A DNA stretch of 42,523 bases from Kiritimatiellota bacterium (GTDB lineage: Bacteria; Verrucomicrobiota; Kiritimatiellia; JAAZAB01): positions 1 through 42,523 of the forward strand of contig JAPLSY010000075.1 of assembly GCA_026398415.1 (NCBI GenBank), given 5' to 3'. Below the pieces are notes generated by a model. The model did no database searches, had not been told where the DNA came from, and saw nothing but the letters and a program-made list of their open reading frames with translations. Below are positions 1-8,880 of the stretch, piece after piece (positions within the stretch are counted from its first letter, which is position 1; every line of letters begins with the position of its first letter). The position numbers and the translations under genes are program-made.

Positions 1-811
1 CCACGACAGCACCATATTCCCGGATGGCATACTTCCGCCGCATGGCGCGCAGGATCGGGTCGCTCCCGCTTTGCATCGGCACATGCCGGCACCGGCATAG
101 TTTTTGGGACACGGCCATGCAATCTATTACCTCGCGCTCCACGGTGCTGACCTCGATGGAGCTCAAACGAATGCGCTCCAGCGCCGGCACCGCTTCGATC
201 CGGCGGAGCAAACAGGAGAGCTTCCGGCCATGATCCTCATAACAGCCGATATTGGCGCCGGTCAGCACGATCTCCCGGTAACCGGCCTGGACAAGACCGT
301 TTATTTCCGCGACAATCTCCTCAAAGGGCCGGCTCCAGGCCGGCCCGCGCGCACGCGGCACAACACAATAGGCACAGTGGAAATCGCATCCATCCTGGAT
401 TTTCACAATGGCCCGCGTCGTATCAAACAAAGGCAAAACCGGCGTCGCTGCGGGCACGGTGGAGGGGAAGCCATGCTCCGCCAGCAAGGCCGGCAATCGG
501 AATTTGTCGGCTTGGCCGACCAGGAGGTCCGCGGCATCAGGCACCCGAAACGTGCGTCCGCCCCCTGAGACCGGGCACCCGGCCAGCACCACGAACGCGC
601 CGGTCTGGCGCTTGGCGCCGCGCGCCAAGCGGGCGCTGTTCTGTTCCGCCTTGGCCGTGACGGCGCATCCGTGAATGATGCAGACCTTGCACGCCGCTCC
701 AAAGGGCACAACCCGGTAACCGGCCGCCTGAAACGCGGCGCGCAGGCGCGCCGTCTCGGCCTGATTCAGACGGCATCCAACCGTTTTAAAAGATACGGTT
801 GTTTCCTGCAT
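1..811 (-). CDS. mtaB: tRNA t6A37 methylthiotransferase MtaB (C-terminal part outside window)
   Basis: Radical-SAM methylthiotransferase that converts t6A37 to ms2t6A37 in tRNAs reading ANN codons. Translating back from the ATG at 811 gives the N-terminal methylthiotransferase domain, opening TVSFKTVGCRLNQAET with conserved cysteines in VGC, HGC and AGC. These three are expected to bind the auxiliary 4Fe-4S cluster. The radical-SAM motif CDFHCAYC (CxxxCxxC) follows near residue 145, then GANIG and the typical MQSGSDPILRAMRRKY block. The reading frame is open to base 1, so about 270 codons are visible and the rest, including any TRAM domain, is missing. The sequence fits MtaB better than MiaB because it starts directly at the UPF0004-type domain and has the MtaB-style MRRKY segment. 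The subfamily call is strong but made by eye. Confidence 0.88.
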   Translation of the reverse strand, partial: MQETTVSFKTVGCRLNQAETARLRAAFQAAGYRVVPFGAACKVCIIHGCAVTAKAEQNSARLARGAKRQTGAFVVLAGCPVSGGGRTFRVPDAADLLVGQADKFRLPALLAEHGFPSTVPAATPVLPLFDTTRAIVKIQDGCDFHCAYCVVPRARGPAWSRPFEEIVAEINGLVQAGYREIVLTGANIGCYEDHGRKLSCLLRRIEAVPALERIRLSSIEVSTVEREVIDCMAVSQKLCRCRHVPMQSGSDPILRAMRRKYAIREYGAVV

Positions 812-865
812 GAAAGCCTGATATGTTAATTTATTAATGACCTTTAGCCACAACCTGAGCAATTA

Positions 866-932
866 ACCGCGGATAATGCGGATGGGCACGGATATGAATC
901 ATCTTATCCGTAAAATCCGTGTCATCAGCGGT
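866..932. repeat. Inverted-arm short-unit repeat (ATCCGTG family)
   Basis: The left arm is built from CGGATA/CACGGAT units (866-896) and the right arm from TTATCCGT and AATCCGTG units (903-932). They are inverted relative to each other around a few bases, in the gap between mtaB and the deoxyribosyltransferase gene. The same word family recurs at 4878-4911 and 11740-11840. It could fold into a long imperfect hairpin; its function is unknown. Confidence 0.6.
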
Positions 933-975
933 AAAAAACCATCTTTAATGACAAGCTGGTAAGGGCTGACAATCT

Positions 976-1374
976 ATGAAAACAATATACCTCTGCGGTC
1001 CGATCATGGATGAACAAGGCGGCGTAGCCCGGGAATGGCGCAAAACCGTCGCTAAAAAACTTGGTCACGCGTTCACCCTGCTGGATCCCACGCGCCGTAA
1101 TTTCAAGGATCGCGAGGTGGATAGCGCCAACGAAATCGTGGAATTCGATCTACAAGACATTCGGAATGCGGACCTTCTGCTCGTCAATTACAACAAACCG
1201 TCCATCGGCACCGCCATGGAAGTGTTTTACGCCTCGCATAATCTGGGCAAATTTGTCGTGGCGTTTTCGCCGTTCACCTTCAAGGACAGCAGTCCCTGGA
1301 TGGTGCGTTACTGCACAAAAATTCTGCCTTCCCTGGATGCTTCGATCCGCTACATCAAAGCCCATTTCCAGTGA
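976..1374 (+). CDS. Nucleoside 2-deoxyribosyltransferase-like protein
   Basis: A 132-residue protein matching the small Rossmann-like nucleoside 2-deoxyribosyltransferase/DNPH family. These enzymes cleave or exchange N-glycosidic bonds of (deoxy)nucleosides or nucleotides in the cytosol. It opens with IYLCGPI, the family's nucleotide-binding first strand. Next come LDPTRR, then EIVEFDLQDIRNADLLLVN, then SIGTAMEVFYA, whose Glu is the expected catalytic nucleophile. Length is normal for the family. The Shine-Dalgarno is weak and the gene appears monocistronic, with a repeat element in front. Exact substrate (deoxynucleoside, dNMP or NAD-type) cannot be read from sequence; a nucleotide-salvage or phage-defence side role is possible. 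Confidence 0.75.
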   Translation: MKTIYLCGPIMDEQGGVAREWRKTVAKKLGHAFTLLDPTRRNFKDREVDSANEIVEFDLQDIRNADLLLVNYNKPSIGTAMEVFYASHNLGKFVVAFSPFTFKDSSPWMVRYCTKILPSLDASIRYIKAHFQ

Positions 1375-1692
1375 ACCAATGCGGACTGTGTCCGCAACCC
1401 AAGGTTGTCTGTTCTCGGTCAATGCGTCTCGAATTCGGTTCGGGAAATGCGGCGGCGATCTTGGGCCGCCTGCCGGTTTGCCGCGCTCGCATGGACACAA
1501 GTCCAATGACTTCACGCGACGCACCGGTATTCATCCCAAGCTTGCCTTGCTTTCCCGAATCCCGCTTGCACGGGAAACCGAATTCGAGCCACGGTGGCCA
1601 CGCTACCGCGGAACACAACGTTTACTGGTTCTTCTTTGTTCTTACTCCATCATTCGATGTTCGATGTTTCTGCATTCTTCATTCTGCATTTC
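1375..1692. other. Gene-free stretch between convergent genes
   Basis: About 320 bases between the stops of the deoxyribosyltransferase gene (+) and ilvD (-). The open frames crossing it look like shadows with no recognisable domain or ribosome binding site. Its right end (1651-1690) carries short-unit repeats. The rest holds several GAATTCGG/CGAATTC-type inverted words but no convincing terminator. Confidence 0.5.
1651..1690. repeat. Heptad repeat patch (TTCGATG and ATTCTGC units)
   Basis: Tandem units ATTCGATG/TTCGATG are followed by TCTGCATT/TTCATTCTGCATT just downstream of the ilvD stop. The ATTCTGC unit is the same as in the element at 3810-3917, so two repeat vocabularies are joined here. 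Confidence 0.6.
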
Positions 1693-3360
1693 TTAAGTTA
1701 ACACGGCGCCACTCCCCGCGCTGGAGACCTTTTCGGCATAACGCTTCAGGTAACCGGTTAAAGGCCGCGGGGTATAGGGCGGAAGTTCGGCGCGCCGGCG
1801 CTGGAGTTCGGTTTCCGCCAGCTTCACTTCCAGGCAACGGCCGGGAATATCAATACGGATCACGTCCCCCTCCTTGAGCAGCGCGATGGGACCGCCCGCG
1901 GCAGCTTCCGGGGAAATATGGCCGATACAAGCGCCCCGGGTCCCGCCCGAGAATCGCCCATCGGTGATCAAGGCGACCTGTTCCCCTAACCCCTGGCCCA
2001 TGATATAGGACGTGGGCGCCAGCATTTCCTGCATGCCCGGGCCGCCCCGCGGACCTTCGTAACGGATCACCACCACATGGCCCGCCTTTACTTTTCCGGC
2101 CAGAATGCCTGCGCAGGCTTCTTCTTGCGAATTAAAGATCACCGCACGGCCCTCGAAAGTTCGCATGGAAAGCGCCACGCCGGCCGCCTTGACCGCAGCG
2201 CCTTCCGGCGCCAGATTGCCCCAGAGAATCGTCAAGCCCCCTTCCGGCGAATAGGGATTATCCAACGACCGGATGACGGCCGCATCCAAAACCTTCGCCC
2301 GACTCACATTGCGCATGAGCGTCCGGCCGGTCACCGTGGGGGTTTCCGGATGGATCAGGCCGGGGATCGCCTGGATCGTTTTAATAATCGCGCTGATGCC
2401 GCCGGCGCGGTCCACATCTTCCATGTGATACGCGCTGGAGGGCGAGACTTTGCAGATAACCGGACAACGTTTGGAAATATCGTTAATCCTGTGGAGATCA
2501 TACTGCACGCCCGCTTCATGAGCGATCGCCAGCGCGTGCAGGACCGTATTGGTGCTTCCGCCCATGGCCATGTCCAGGGCAAAGGCATTATCGAGCGCGG
2601 CAGCCGTGATCAAATCGCGCGGTTTTGGCCCTTCGGCCTTGGCCATTTCGACAATGCGTTTGGCCGCCTTGGTATAGAGTGACCGGCGCCGGGGATCCGT
2701 GGCTAGAATGGTTCCATTGCCCGGCAAGGCAACACCCAAAGCCTCGCACAGGCAATTCATGGAGTTGGCCGTGAACATGCCCGAACAAGAGCCACAACTT
2801 GGACAAGCGTGGGCTTCAATGATTGCCAGCTGGTCGGCACTAATGGTTCCTTTGCTATGGGCCGCAACGCCTTCAAACACACTGATCAGATCGAGGGCTT
2901 TCCCTTCCGGTGATCGACCGGCCGCCATCGGCCCCCCGCTGACCATGATGGTCGGCACATTGACGCGCAACGCGCCCATCAACATACCGGGCACAATCTT
3001 GTCGCAGTTGGGAATGCAGACGAGCGCGTCGAAACAATGGGCGCGCACCATGGATTCCACGCTATCGGCAATCAAGTCGCGGCTTGGCAGGGAATACTTC
3101 ATGCCCCCATGCCCCATGGCGATACCATCACAAATGCCGATAGTGTTGAATTCAAACGGGATGCCGCCCGCTTTGCGAATCTGTCGGCATACCAGGCGCC
3201 CAACAGCGTTCAGGTGCATGTGGCCGGGGATGATTTCGACAAACGAGTTACAGACGCCGATAAACGGCTTATGCAGGTCCTCGGCTTTGACCCCCAGCGC
3301 CCGCAGAAGACTCCGGTGCGGCGCCCGCTCCACGCCGTGTTTGATCTGATTGCTTTGCAT
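1693..3360 (-). CDS. ilvD: Dihydroxy-acid dehydratase IlvD
   Basis: Fe-S dehydratase converting 2,3-dihydroxy-isovalerate or -methylvalerate to the 2-keto acid in valine/isoleucine synthesis. The protein is 555 residues. Visible landmarks are [14 protein letters not shown] (cluster Cys near residue 117), [20 protein letters not shown] (second Cys region near 185), [12 protein letters not shown], and the C-terminal swivel-domain motif [21 protein letters not shown]. The start at 3360 is chosen because AGGAG lies 6 bases upstream and MQSNQIKHG begins the family homology. The frame stays open upstream to 3930, but that extension is antisense to the lipoprotein gene and includes repeat-encoded peptide. 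At 555 residues it is the short bacterial/archaeal form, shorter than the enterobacterial type. It is divergent from the lipoprotein at 3487 across a 126-bp gap. Confidence 0.96.
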   Translation of the reverse strand: MQSNQIKHGVERAPHRSLLRALGVKAEDLHKPFIGVCNSFVEIIPGHMHLNAVGRLVCRQIRKAGGIPFEFNTIGICDGIAMGHGGMKYSLPSRDLIADSVESMVRAHCFDALVCIPNCDKIVPGMLMGALRVNVPTIMVSGGPMAAGRSPEGKALDLISVFEGVAAHSKGTISADQLAIIEAHACPSCGSCSGMFTANSMNCLCEALGVALPGNGTILATDPRRRSLYTKAAKRIVEMAKAEGPKPRDLITAAALDNAFALDMAMGGSTNTVLHALAIAHEAGVQYDLHRINDISKRCPVICKVSPSSAYHMEDVDRAGGISAIIKTIQAIPGLIHPETPTVTGRTLMRNVSRAKVLDAAVIRSLDNPYSPEGGLTILWGNLAPEGAAVKAAGVALSMRTFEGRAVIFNSQEEACAGILAGKVKAGHVVVIRYEGPRGGPGMQEMLAPTSYIMGQGLGEQVALITDGRFSGGTRGACIGHISPEAAAGGPIALLKEGDVIRIDIPGRCLEVKLAETELQRRRAELPPYTPRPLTGYLKRYAEKVSSAGSGAVLT

Positions 3361-3486
3361 GGCATACTCCTGGAATGGTTGATGGCCTAACGGTTCATAC
3401 TTCTTATTGATTTCCAACGGTGTTTCAGTGTATAAGAAAGGGGATGGATTAAAAGAATAAAATCGCACAGGCTGGAGAAAAATATT

Positions 3487-3810
3487 ATGTGGAAAATGTT
3501 TTTGCCGATCATGCTTCTGATCGTTTGTCTGGCAGGATGCCGCAAGCAGGATATCCGGACGGTCGTCGTGGCCGTGCCCAGCCTGAAAAATCCGGCCTGC
3601 GCGCAGCTCATTCAGGACGCCTTCATGCGCCAGCCGGGCATCAAGGCCATTAAGCCGGACTTCCAACTGCATACTTTGACGGTCACCTACGACTCCATGG
3701 TCATTGCCCGGAAGAATATCGAGTTCACGATTGCCGGCGCCGGATTTGACGCCAATGACATCCGCGCCCCGACTAATGCGGTCGCGGCCTTGCCCGCGGC
3801 ATGCAAATAA
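3487..3810 (+). CDS. Small lipoprotein with degenerate heavy-metal-associated-like fold
   Basis: A 107-residue protein with a lipoprotein signal peptide: hydrophobic [11 protein letters not shown], then the lipobox LAGC with Cys at 18. The mature part, from [19 protein letters not shown] through [15 protein letters not shown] to the [11 protein letters not shown] end, has the beta-alpha-beta-beta-alpha-beta pattern of HMA (MerP-like) domains. The usual MxCxxC metal site is reduced to a single Cys in NPACAQL. A GGAG ribosome-binding site lies 8-9 bases before the ATG. It would be anchored in an inner or outer membrane facing the periplasm. Whether it binds metal is uncertain; the fold call is inference from spacing and hydrophobicity. 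Confidence 0.65.
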   Translation: MWKMFLPIMLLIVCLAGCRKQDIRTVVVAVPSLKNPACAQLIQDAFMRQPGIKAIKPDFQLHTLTVTYDSMVIARKNIEFTIAGAGFDANDIRAPTNAVAALPAACK

Positions 3811-3917
3811 ATGAAGAATGCAGAATGTAGAATGCAGAATTACGAATACAGAATTTAAAACTTTATGAGACCCAATCGTTCCCGTCGGCTTCATTCTGCA
3901 TTCTGCATTCTGCATTA
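3810..3917. repeat. Inverted-arm heptad element (GAATGCA / TGCATTC)
   Basis: The left arm GAATGCAGAATGTAGAATGC (3815-3840 area) and right arm TTCTGCATTCTGCATT (3890-3917) are built of the same 7-bp word in opposite orientation around about 50 unique bases. It sits between the lipoprotein stop and the xerD start. It extends open frames on both strands (peptides such as SAFCILH), so it misleads start-site prediction for xerD and ilvD. Confidence 0.75.
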
Positions 3918-3924
3918 TTTCGTT

Positions 3925-4812
<888 letters not shown>

Positions 4813-4830
4813 GTGGATAGGCTGTAAGCA

Positions 4831-4911
4831 GACGCCAGACGACGGACGCCAGACGCCAGCCCGGAGAAAAAAGAAACTTTATCCGTGAAATCGGTGTAAT
4901 CCGTGGTAAAA
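4831..4911. repeat. Short-unit repeats (GACGCCA heptads, then ATCCGTG units)
   Basis: GACGCCA units run from 4831 to 4859. They are followed by ATCCGTGAAATCGGTG and AATCCGTGG units at 4878-4911, in the xerD-rnc gap. Two different repeat vocabularies lie side by side. Confidence 0.6.
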
Positions 4912-4967
4912 ATATGTGATCTTTGCGGTTAATTTTGCTTCGCCGTTTTGACTGATGAATCAACAGT

Positions 4968-5687
4968 ATGAAAATATTCTTTAAAAAAAATCCTTACCGG
5001 CCGCTGGAGAAGCACCTGGGCTATACTTTCCGCGACAAGGACCTGCTGGCCAACGCCCTCATGCACCGGTCCTACCGCTATGAAAGCGCTGATATCCGGA
5101 ACGACAACCAGCGGTTAGAGTTCCTGGGCGATTCCGCCCTGGGCCTGGTGGCCAGTGACTACCTTTTCCGCCTGTATCCGGACATCGAGGAAGGGCCGCT
5201 GACCTGCCTGCGCAGTCGCCTGACGAGCGGCAAAGCGCTGGCGCGCATTGGCGCCTCCATTGACCTGGGCGCCGATATCAAGCTGGGTAAAGGCGAAAAA
5301 GCTTCAGGGGGCCACCAACGGGATTCCAACATTACCGACGCCATGGAGGCCATCCTGGGGGCCGCCTACCTGGATGGGGACTTGAAAGCCGTGCGCAAAA
5401 TATTTAGAAGACTGTTCGTGGCGCAAATTGAAATTCATCCCGACGACAACTGGGGCGACAATCCCAAGGGACACCTGCAGGTGCTGGCCCAACAGCGCTG
5501 GAAAACCAATCCTAACTATCGCCTGGTCAAGCAGGAAGGACCACCCCACGCACGCGTCTTCACGGTGGAGGTCGCCATCGCGGGCAAGGTTAGCGGCATC
5601 GGCCAAGGCTCCTGCAAACGGGATGCCCAACAGTCGGCCGCGCGCCAGGCCCTACAGAACCTGCCTCCGGCTGGCGCCGGGACCTGA
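4968..5687 (+). CDS. rnc: Ribonuclease III
   Basis: Double-stranded-RNA endonuclease for rRNA and mRNA processing, 239 residues. The RNase III domain is N-terminal with signature NQRLEFLGDSALG near residue 45 and DAMEAILGAAYLDG near 123, supplying the metal-binding Glu/Asp and catalytic Asp/Glu residues. A double-stranded-RNA-binding domain follows from about 160 (NPKGHLQVLAQQRW to GSCKRDAQQSAARQAL). The first Glu of the usual NERLEFLGD signature is Gln here; the other acidic residues are present. Length is normal. Its stop is only 4 bases from the stop of the convergent pilin operon, so transcripts probably run into each other. Confidence 0.93.
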   Translation: MKIFFKKNPYRPLEKHLGYTFRDKDLLANALMHRSYRYESADIRNDNQRLEFLGDSALGLVASDYLFRLYPDIEEGPLTCLRSRLTSGKALARIGASIDLGADIKLGKGEKASGGHQRDSNITDAMEAILGAAYLDGDLKAVRKIFRRLFVAQIEIHPDDNWGDNPKGHLQVLAQQRWKTNPNYRLVKQEGPPHARVFTVEVAIAGKVSGIGQGSCKRDAQQSAARQALQNLPPAGAGT

Positions 5688-5691
5688 AGAT

Positions 5692-6879
5692 TTACCAATT
5701 AGTGGACGAGTGCTTAATTTCCCGCCAGGACCTCATGTCCATCTGTGCCGGCAATGACGTTATGTTTGCCAGGTTGGCCAAGGCTGCTGTGCTGTGTTTG
5801 AGACTGGCACTTCCCCAAACCCTGATATCCAATTCTCCGCCCGCGCAAGCTATGGCGCCGAAGATATCCACTGTGCCTGTTGCGGAAAACTCGTCCCCGA
5901 TATCAACAACACCGTCGCCCAGGAGAATGACCAAGCCTTCATAGTGAAAAGTGCCGGAAACACTAAGGGTGGCAGTTCCCGGAATTATTAAAATACCCGC
6001 GCCATGTACTTTGTTTCCACCGCTAATACTGGTAGTGCCCGGCGGTAATACCGTTATCACGGGAGCGTCACGGGTGCCCATACCTCCTACACCACTGTAG
6101 ACCGTTGCATACGGCAACAGCGAGTTGGCCATCTCAAGCCAGTATGTCTCGGTATATCCATTTGAACTAACACCGCTGGCTATGGGTGGATTGCCGCTAA
6201 TTGCATTGGTGCCACTAATCGAGAGGTTTGTAGAGGAATATAAGCCTGCAGACGCCGGATTGGCGTTGGTGGTTCCATTGCATCCGGCGCCAGTACAACT
6301 AAAGGTGGCGGGCACGTCATAGTCGTGGCCGTCAATCTCGCCGGAACCACCAATGGTCAGACTGGAATTGGTGCCATATACGCCTATAGCGCCGTCGGCC
6401 GGCGCCTGCCCCAGTTCAAACGGGGTCACCCGCATCTCCACCTCGATAACACGCGTGGCGGTTTCAACGATGCCCGTGGAGCGGATGATCACGATATCGC
6501 TCGTGTTCACCAAAGGATTTGGGTCGAAGTTCGTGTTGTTCCGGACCCAGGCATAAAATATGCCTTCGCCATAATTCGTGACGCCTCCAAAGAGCACACC
6601 GCCGTTGGTGAGTACGTCGTTCAAGTTGGTGTACCGCAATGCGTCCTTGGCGCGTTCAATGCCGGCTTCGGCCACAAAAAAGGCCTTTTCGAAGCGTATT
6701 TCCTGCCGGACCTGAGTGATCCGCGCACCGCTGGCAAAATGCAGCCCCGCCGCAAGGATGCCGGCCACCGCCGCCAAAATGACGACCACAACCAGAACCA
6801 TGCCGGAGGAATTGGGTTCGAAACAGACCGGTTGTTGAGCCCGGGTCTTGTCGCCTGCCGCGTAATTATCGTGAATCAT
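5692..6879 (-). CDS. PilX-like minor pilin-type protein, set 1
   Basis: A 395-residue protein with the PilX N-terminal pattern: a short cytoplasmic leader, then the hydrophobic helix SGMVLVVVVILAAVAGILAAG, then FEKAFFVAEAGIERAKDALR, the AEAG-x-E-x-A signature of PilX/GspK-like proteins. The rest is Gly/Ser/Thr-rich beta-type sequence, expected to be exposed outside or in the periplasm. The start at 6879 is supported by AGGAGG 6 bases upstream; a longer frame to 6975 would overlap the preceding gene. There is no classic G-FTLxE cleavage site, as is usual for this family. Last gene of the pilin operon and paralogous in layout to 8877-10151. Confidence 0.8.
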   Translation of the reverse strand: MIHDNYAAGDKTRAQQPVCFEPNSSGMVLVVVVILAAVAGILAAGLHFASGARITQVRQEIRFEKAFFVAEAGIERAKDALRYTNLNDVLTNGGVLFGGVTNYGEGIFYAWVRNNTNFDPNPLVNTSDIVIIRSTGIVETATRVIEVEMRVTPFELGQAPADGAIGVYGTNSSLTIGGSGEIDGHDYDVPATFSCTGAGCNGTTNANPASAGLYSSTNLSISGTNAISGNPPIASGVSSNGYTETYWLEMANSLLPYATVYSGVGGMGTRDAPVITVLPPGTTSISGGNKVHGAGILIIPGTATLSVSGTFHYEGLVILLGDGVVDIGDEFSATGTVDIFGAIACAGGELDIRVWGSASLKHSTAALANLANITSLPAQMDMRSWREIKHSSTNW

Positions 6880-6905
6880 AACAGGCCTCCTGATCAAGGA
6901 TTGCC

Positions 6906-7298
6906 TCAGTCCGGGTTGCATATCGTCATGTAATTGGTCAACACTTGGCGCCTCGAAGAAGCCGGGGCAACCCATTCAACAACTATCGTGATGTTTTTGT
7001 ATTTATTGTTGGCTGCGTTTGTGACGGAAACGACAGAATTACTCATCGTATATACAATGAATGTGTTGGTTAAGGTTACGTTAGTGGGCCCGATACTGGT
7101 GTATGCGTTCGTCTGGAGCCGCTCTGCTTCGTTACGGGCAATCTGCAGAGCAGTGAGATGGGTTTGCGCCAGGGCAACACTACGCTTGGAACTGACAAAG
7201 CCCGAGAGCAATAAGCCCAACGCAAGCAGCATCAACACCACGGCAACGATGACTTCTGTCAGGGTAAATGCCGTGTCACCTGTTTCATCCTTTGGCAT
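6906..7298 (-). CDS. PilV-like prepilin, set 1
   Basis: A 130-residue prepilin with type III leader ending GDTA and mature start FTLTEVIVAVVLMLLALGLLL. Glu at +5 and a continuous hydrophobic helix are present; the -1 residue is Ala rather than the usual Gly. A GAGG Shine-Dalgarno lies 8 bases before the ATG. The remainder is a short globular part (SSKRSVALAQTHLTALQIARNEAERLQ) typical of PilV/GspI minor pilins. Paralogue of the protein at 10942-11373, sharing FVSxKRS and the ARNxxE / ARSNxE helix. It probably enters a pilus-tip or pseudopilus initiation complex. Confidence 0.82.
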   Translation of the reverse strand: MPKDETGDTAFTLTEVIVAVVLMLLALGLLLSGFVSSKRSVALAQTHLTALQIARNEAERLQTNAYTSIGPTNVTLTNTFIVYTMSNSVVSVTNAANNKYKNITIVVEWVAPASSRRQVLTNYMTICNPD

Positions 7299-7307
7299 GA
7301 TTTATCC

Positions 7308-7751
7308 TCATTGAATTGGGGCGCCCCGGTTTTCGCGCTTTTTGATTTGCTCTTCGAGCTCCCGGTTGTCGCGGTTGGGATTATCTCTGACGTATTGTTG
7401 CATGCGCGCGACGATCCGCTGATTGACCTTGGACTTGGCCTGCTGCAGTTTGATTTCGTCTTCGCGTTGCTTGGTCGGGGCAACTACCGGCTGTGTGACG
7501 GCGGGTTTGGGAGTCGTCGGAATTGCCCGTTGTTCAAGTATGTTCTGCATTTCAATCGCGTCCTGTGACAGAGCAGCATCCATCGTAGCAGCCGCGTTGG
7601 TGGGGACAGCCGCGCCATACGGCGAAGAATTGCCCAGCGCGCGCGACAGGGACCAAATTGCGGCAATGAGCAATACCACGCCCAGGATGAAAACCGCGAT
7701 GAGGCCCCATTTCCTTGGCGCTGATTCTTGATCTGTTTGCGTGGCGCCCAT
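7308..7751 (-). CDS. Single-pass membrane protein with Pro/Ala linker, set 1 (unknown)
   Basis: A 147-residue unknown protein. It has a short cytoplasmic N-terminus, one transmembrane helix (GLIAVFILGVVLLIAAIWSL, about 16-35) and a long Ala/Pro/Thr-rich stretch. The C-terminal charged helical segment (QYVRDNPNRDNRELEEQIKKREN) resembles a coiled coil. The gene sits 9 bases before the PilV-like gene and 27 bases after the PilW-like gene, so it is cotranscribed with the pilins. Same architecture and tail pattern as 8470-8880, so the two appear to be diverged paralogues. It might be an assembly or alignment-type factor, but no family was recognised. Confidence 0.7.
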   Translation of the reverse strand: MGATQTDQESAPRKWGLIAVFILGVVLLIAAIWSLSRALGNSSPYGAAVPTNAAATMDAALSQDAIEMQNILEQRAIPTTPKPAVTQPVVAPTKQREDEIKLQQAKSKVNQRIVARMQQYVRDNPNRDNRELEEQIKKRENRGAPIQ

Positions 7752-7778
7752 GATTGCCCTTCCCCTTTTTTCAATAAA

Positions 7779-8435
7779 TCAGTTCCGCATCTTGACAAAC
7801 GTACTAACCTGGTTGCTGGCCACAAACATCCCGTCCTTTTCCCATACCATTAGTTGAATTTCCAGCGTTCCGTGATTGGTCGTCACCGTGGCGGAGGAAA
7901 CATAATTGCAGATTAACATGCGCTTATTAAAGGCTGCGGAGGTTTGCTCGGTGTCCGGACAGAAAAGAATATTCCGTTGTTTGATATTGTAATCAATACA
8001 TGCGACGCCTTCAAATGCATTGGAGAAGGTCAGGCGCCAACTGCCGTCAGGGGTATATAAGCACCCCACGTGCACATAATGGACAGGATTGGCGGGTGAC
8101 GGCGGGGCTATACCGGTTTCCCAATAATAATTGGTAATATCATAACGGTGGCCGCCGACGTCTGTATCCAGCATGACCATAGCCGCACTCCTTAACCCGC
8201 TGTTGGTCCCCACCCCGTAGACCATGCGCTGGATCGCCAGATTGGCCATGCGGGACGTATCCATACTCAGCGAAGTGGCGCGCCACATCCGCTGGCACAT
8301 GATATACACACCGAGCGAGCCGGCCATCACGAAACCGAACAGCCCCACCGCAATCATCAGTTCCACCAGGGTGAAACCTCTGGAACCGCTGAAAAACGTT
8401 TTTGGTTCTTTGTTCTTCGTGATTCCGAATTTCAT
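7779..8435 (-). CDS. PilW-like prepilin, set 1
   Basis: A 218-residue prepilin: leader MKFGITKNKEPKTFFSGSRG, peptidase site G before FTLVELMIAVGLFGFVMAGSLGVY, Glu at +5. Soluble domain with DGSWRLTFSNAFEGVACIDYN, close in pattern to the DGSWRMTCSNIFDGACKIDFN of the paralogue at 10163-10945. Both end VSTFVKMRN / IATFLKRRN. A GGAG site precedes the ATG. Inner-membrane prepilin to be processed by PilD-type peptidase; likely part of a minor pilin complex. Confidence 0.85.
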   Translation of the reverse strand: MKFGITKNKEPKTFFSGSRGFTLVELMIAVGLFGFVMAGSLGVYIMCQRMWRATSLSMDTSRMANLAIQRMVYGVGTNSGLRSAAMVMLDTDVGGHRYDITNYYWETGIAPPSPANPVHYVHVGCLYTPDGSWRLTFSNAFEGVACIDYNIKQRNILFCPDTEQTSAAFNKRMLICNYVSSATVTTNHGTLEIQLMVWEKDGMFVASNQVSTFVKMRN

Positions 8436-8469
8436 TGGTCCAACTCCAAATTCATGGATCCCTTCAGTT

Positions 8470-8880
8470 TTACGGAAAACCGCTGTCGCCTGTTTCCCCC
8501 TCTTTCTCCAATTTACGGATTTCCTTTTCCGTCAGTGTGCCCAGTTGGCCGGGATGGACTTTGGCCTGTTCCCTGAGAAGCTCGTACGAGCGTTTTCTGT
8601 CTTGTTCGGCCTGGACGCGCTGTTCAAAATTGGGCATTATATTATGCGATTTCGGCAGGCGCGGCACGGCGGCCGCTTCAGGGGAAGTCGGTGCGGGCTC
8701 GGAGTGCACCTCCAGCGGCGTAATCGCCGGCGCCACAACAGGGGGGGGCGAGAGAACCGGCTTACGCAGAGCGTTCGAGATGGATCGCGCCGTAAACGCC
8801 AGCATGAGAACCAGACACCCTGCCGCCATGGCTATCGTGATCCACCAGAACAGATTGGGTTTTGATTCCTCATTGCTCAT
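8470..8880 (-). CDS. Single-pass membrane protein with Pro-rich linker, set 2 (unknown)
   Basis: A 136-residue unknown protein. N-terminal MSNEESKPN leads into a transmembrane helix (LFWWITIAMAAGCLVLMLAF). A Pro/Ala-rich linker follows (VLSPPPVVAPAITP), then a basic/acidic helical tail (FEQRVQAEQDRKRSYELLRE, later LTEKEIRKLEKEG). The start at 8880 is chosen because its ATG overlaps the TGA of the upstream PilX-like gene (ATGA), indicating translational coupling, with GGAG upstream. A frame 8 codons longer exists but would overlap more. Diverged paralogue of 7308-7751 by architecture. Confidence 0.7.
   Translation of the reverse strand: MSNEESKPNLFWWITIAMAAGCLVLMLAFTARSISNALRKPVLSPPPVVAPAITPLEVHSEPAPTSPEAAAVPRLPKSHNIMPNFEQRVQAEQDRKRSYELLREQAKVHPGQLGTLTEKEIRKLEKEGETGDSGFP

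Noticed and set aside
24..776. Several open frames on both strands at the left edge
   Set aside because: They are shadows of the mtaB reading frame, which has clear radical-SAM motifs.
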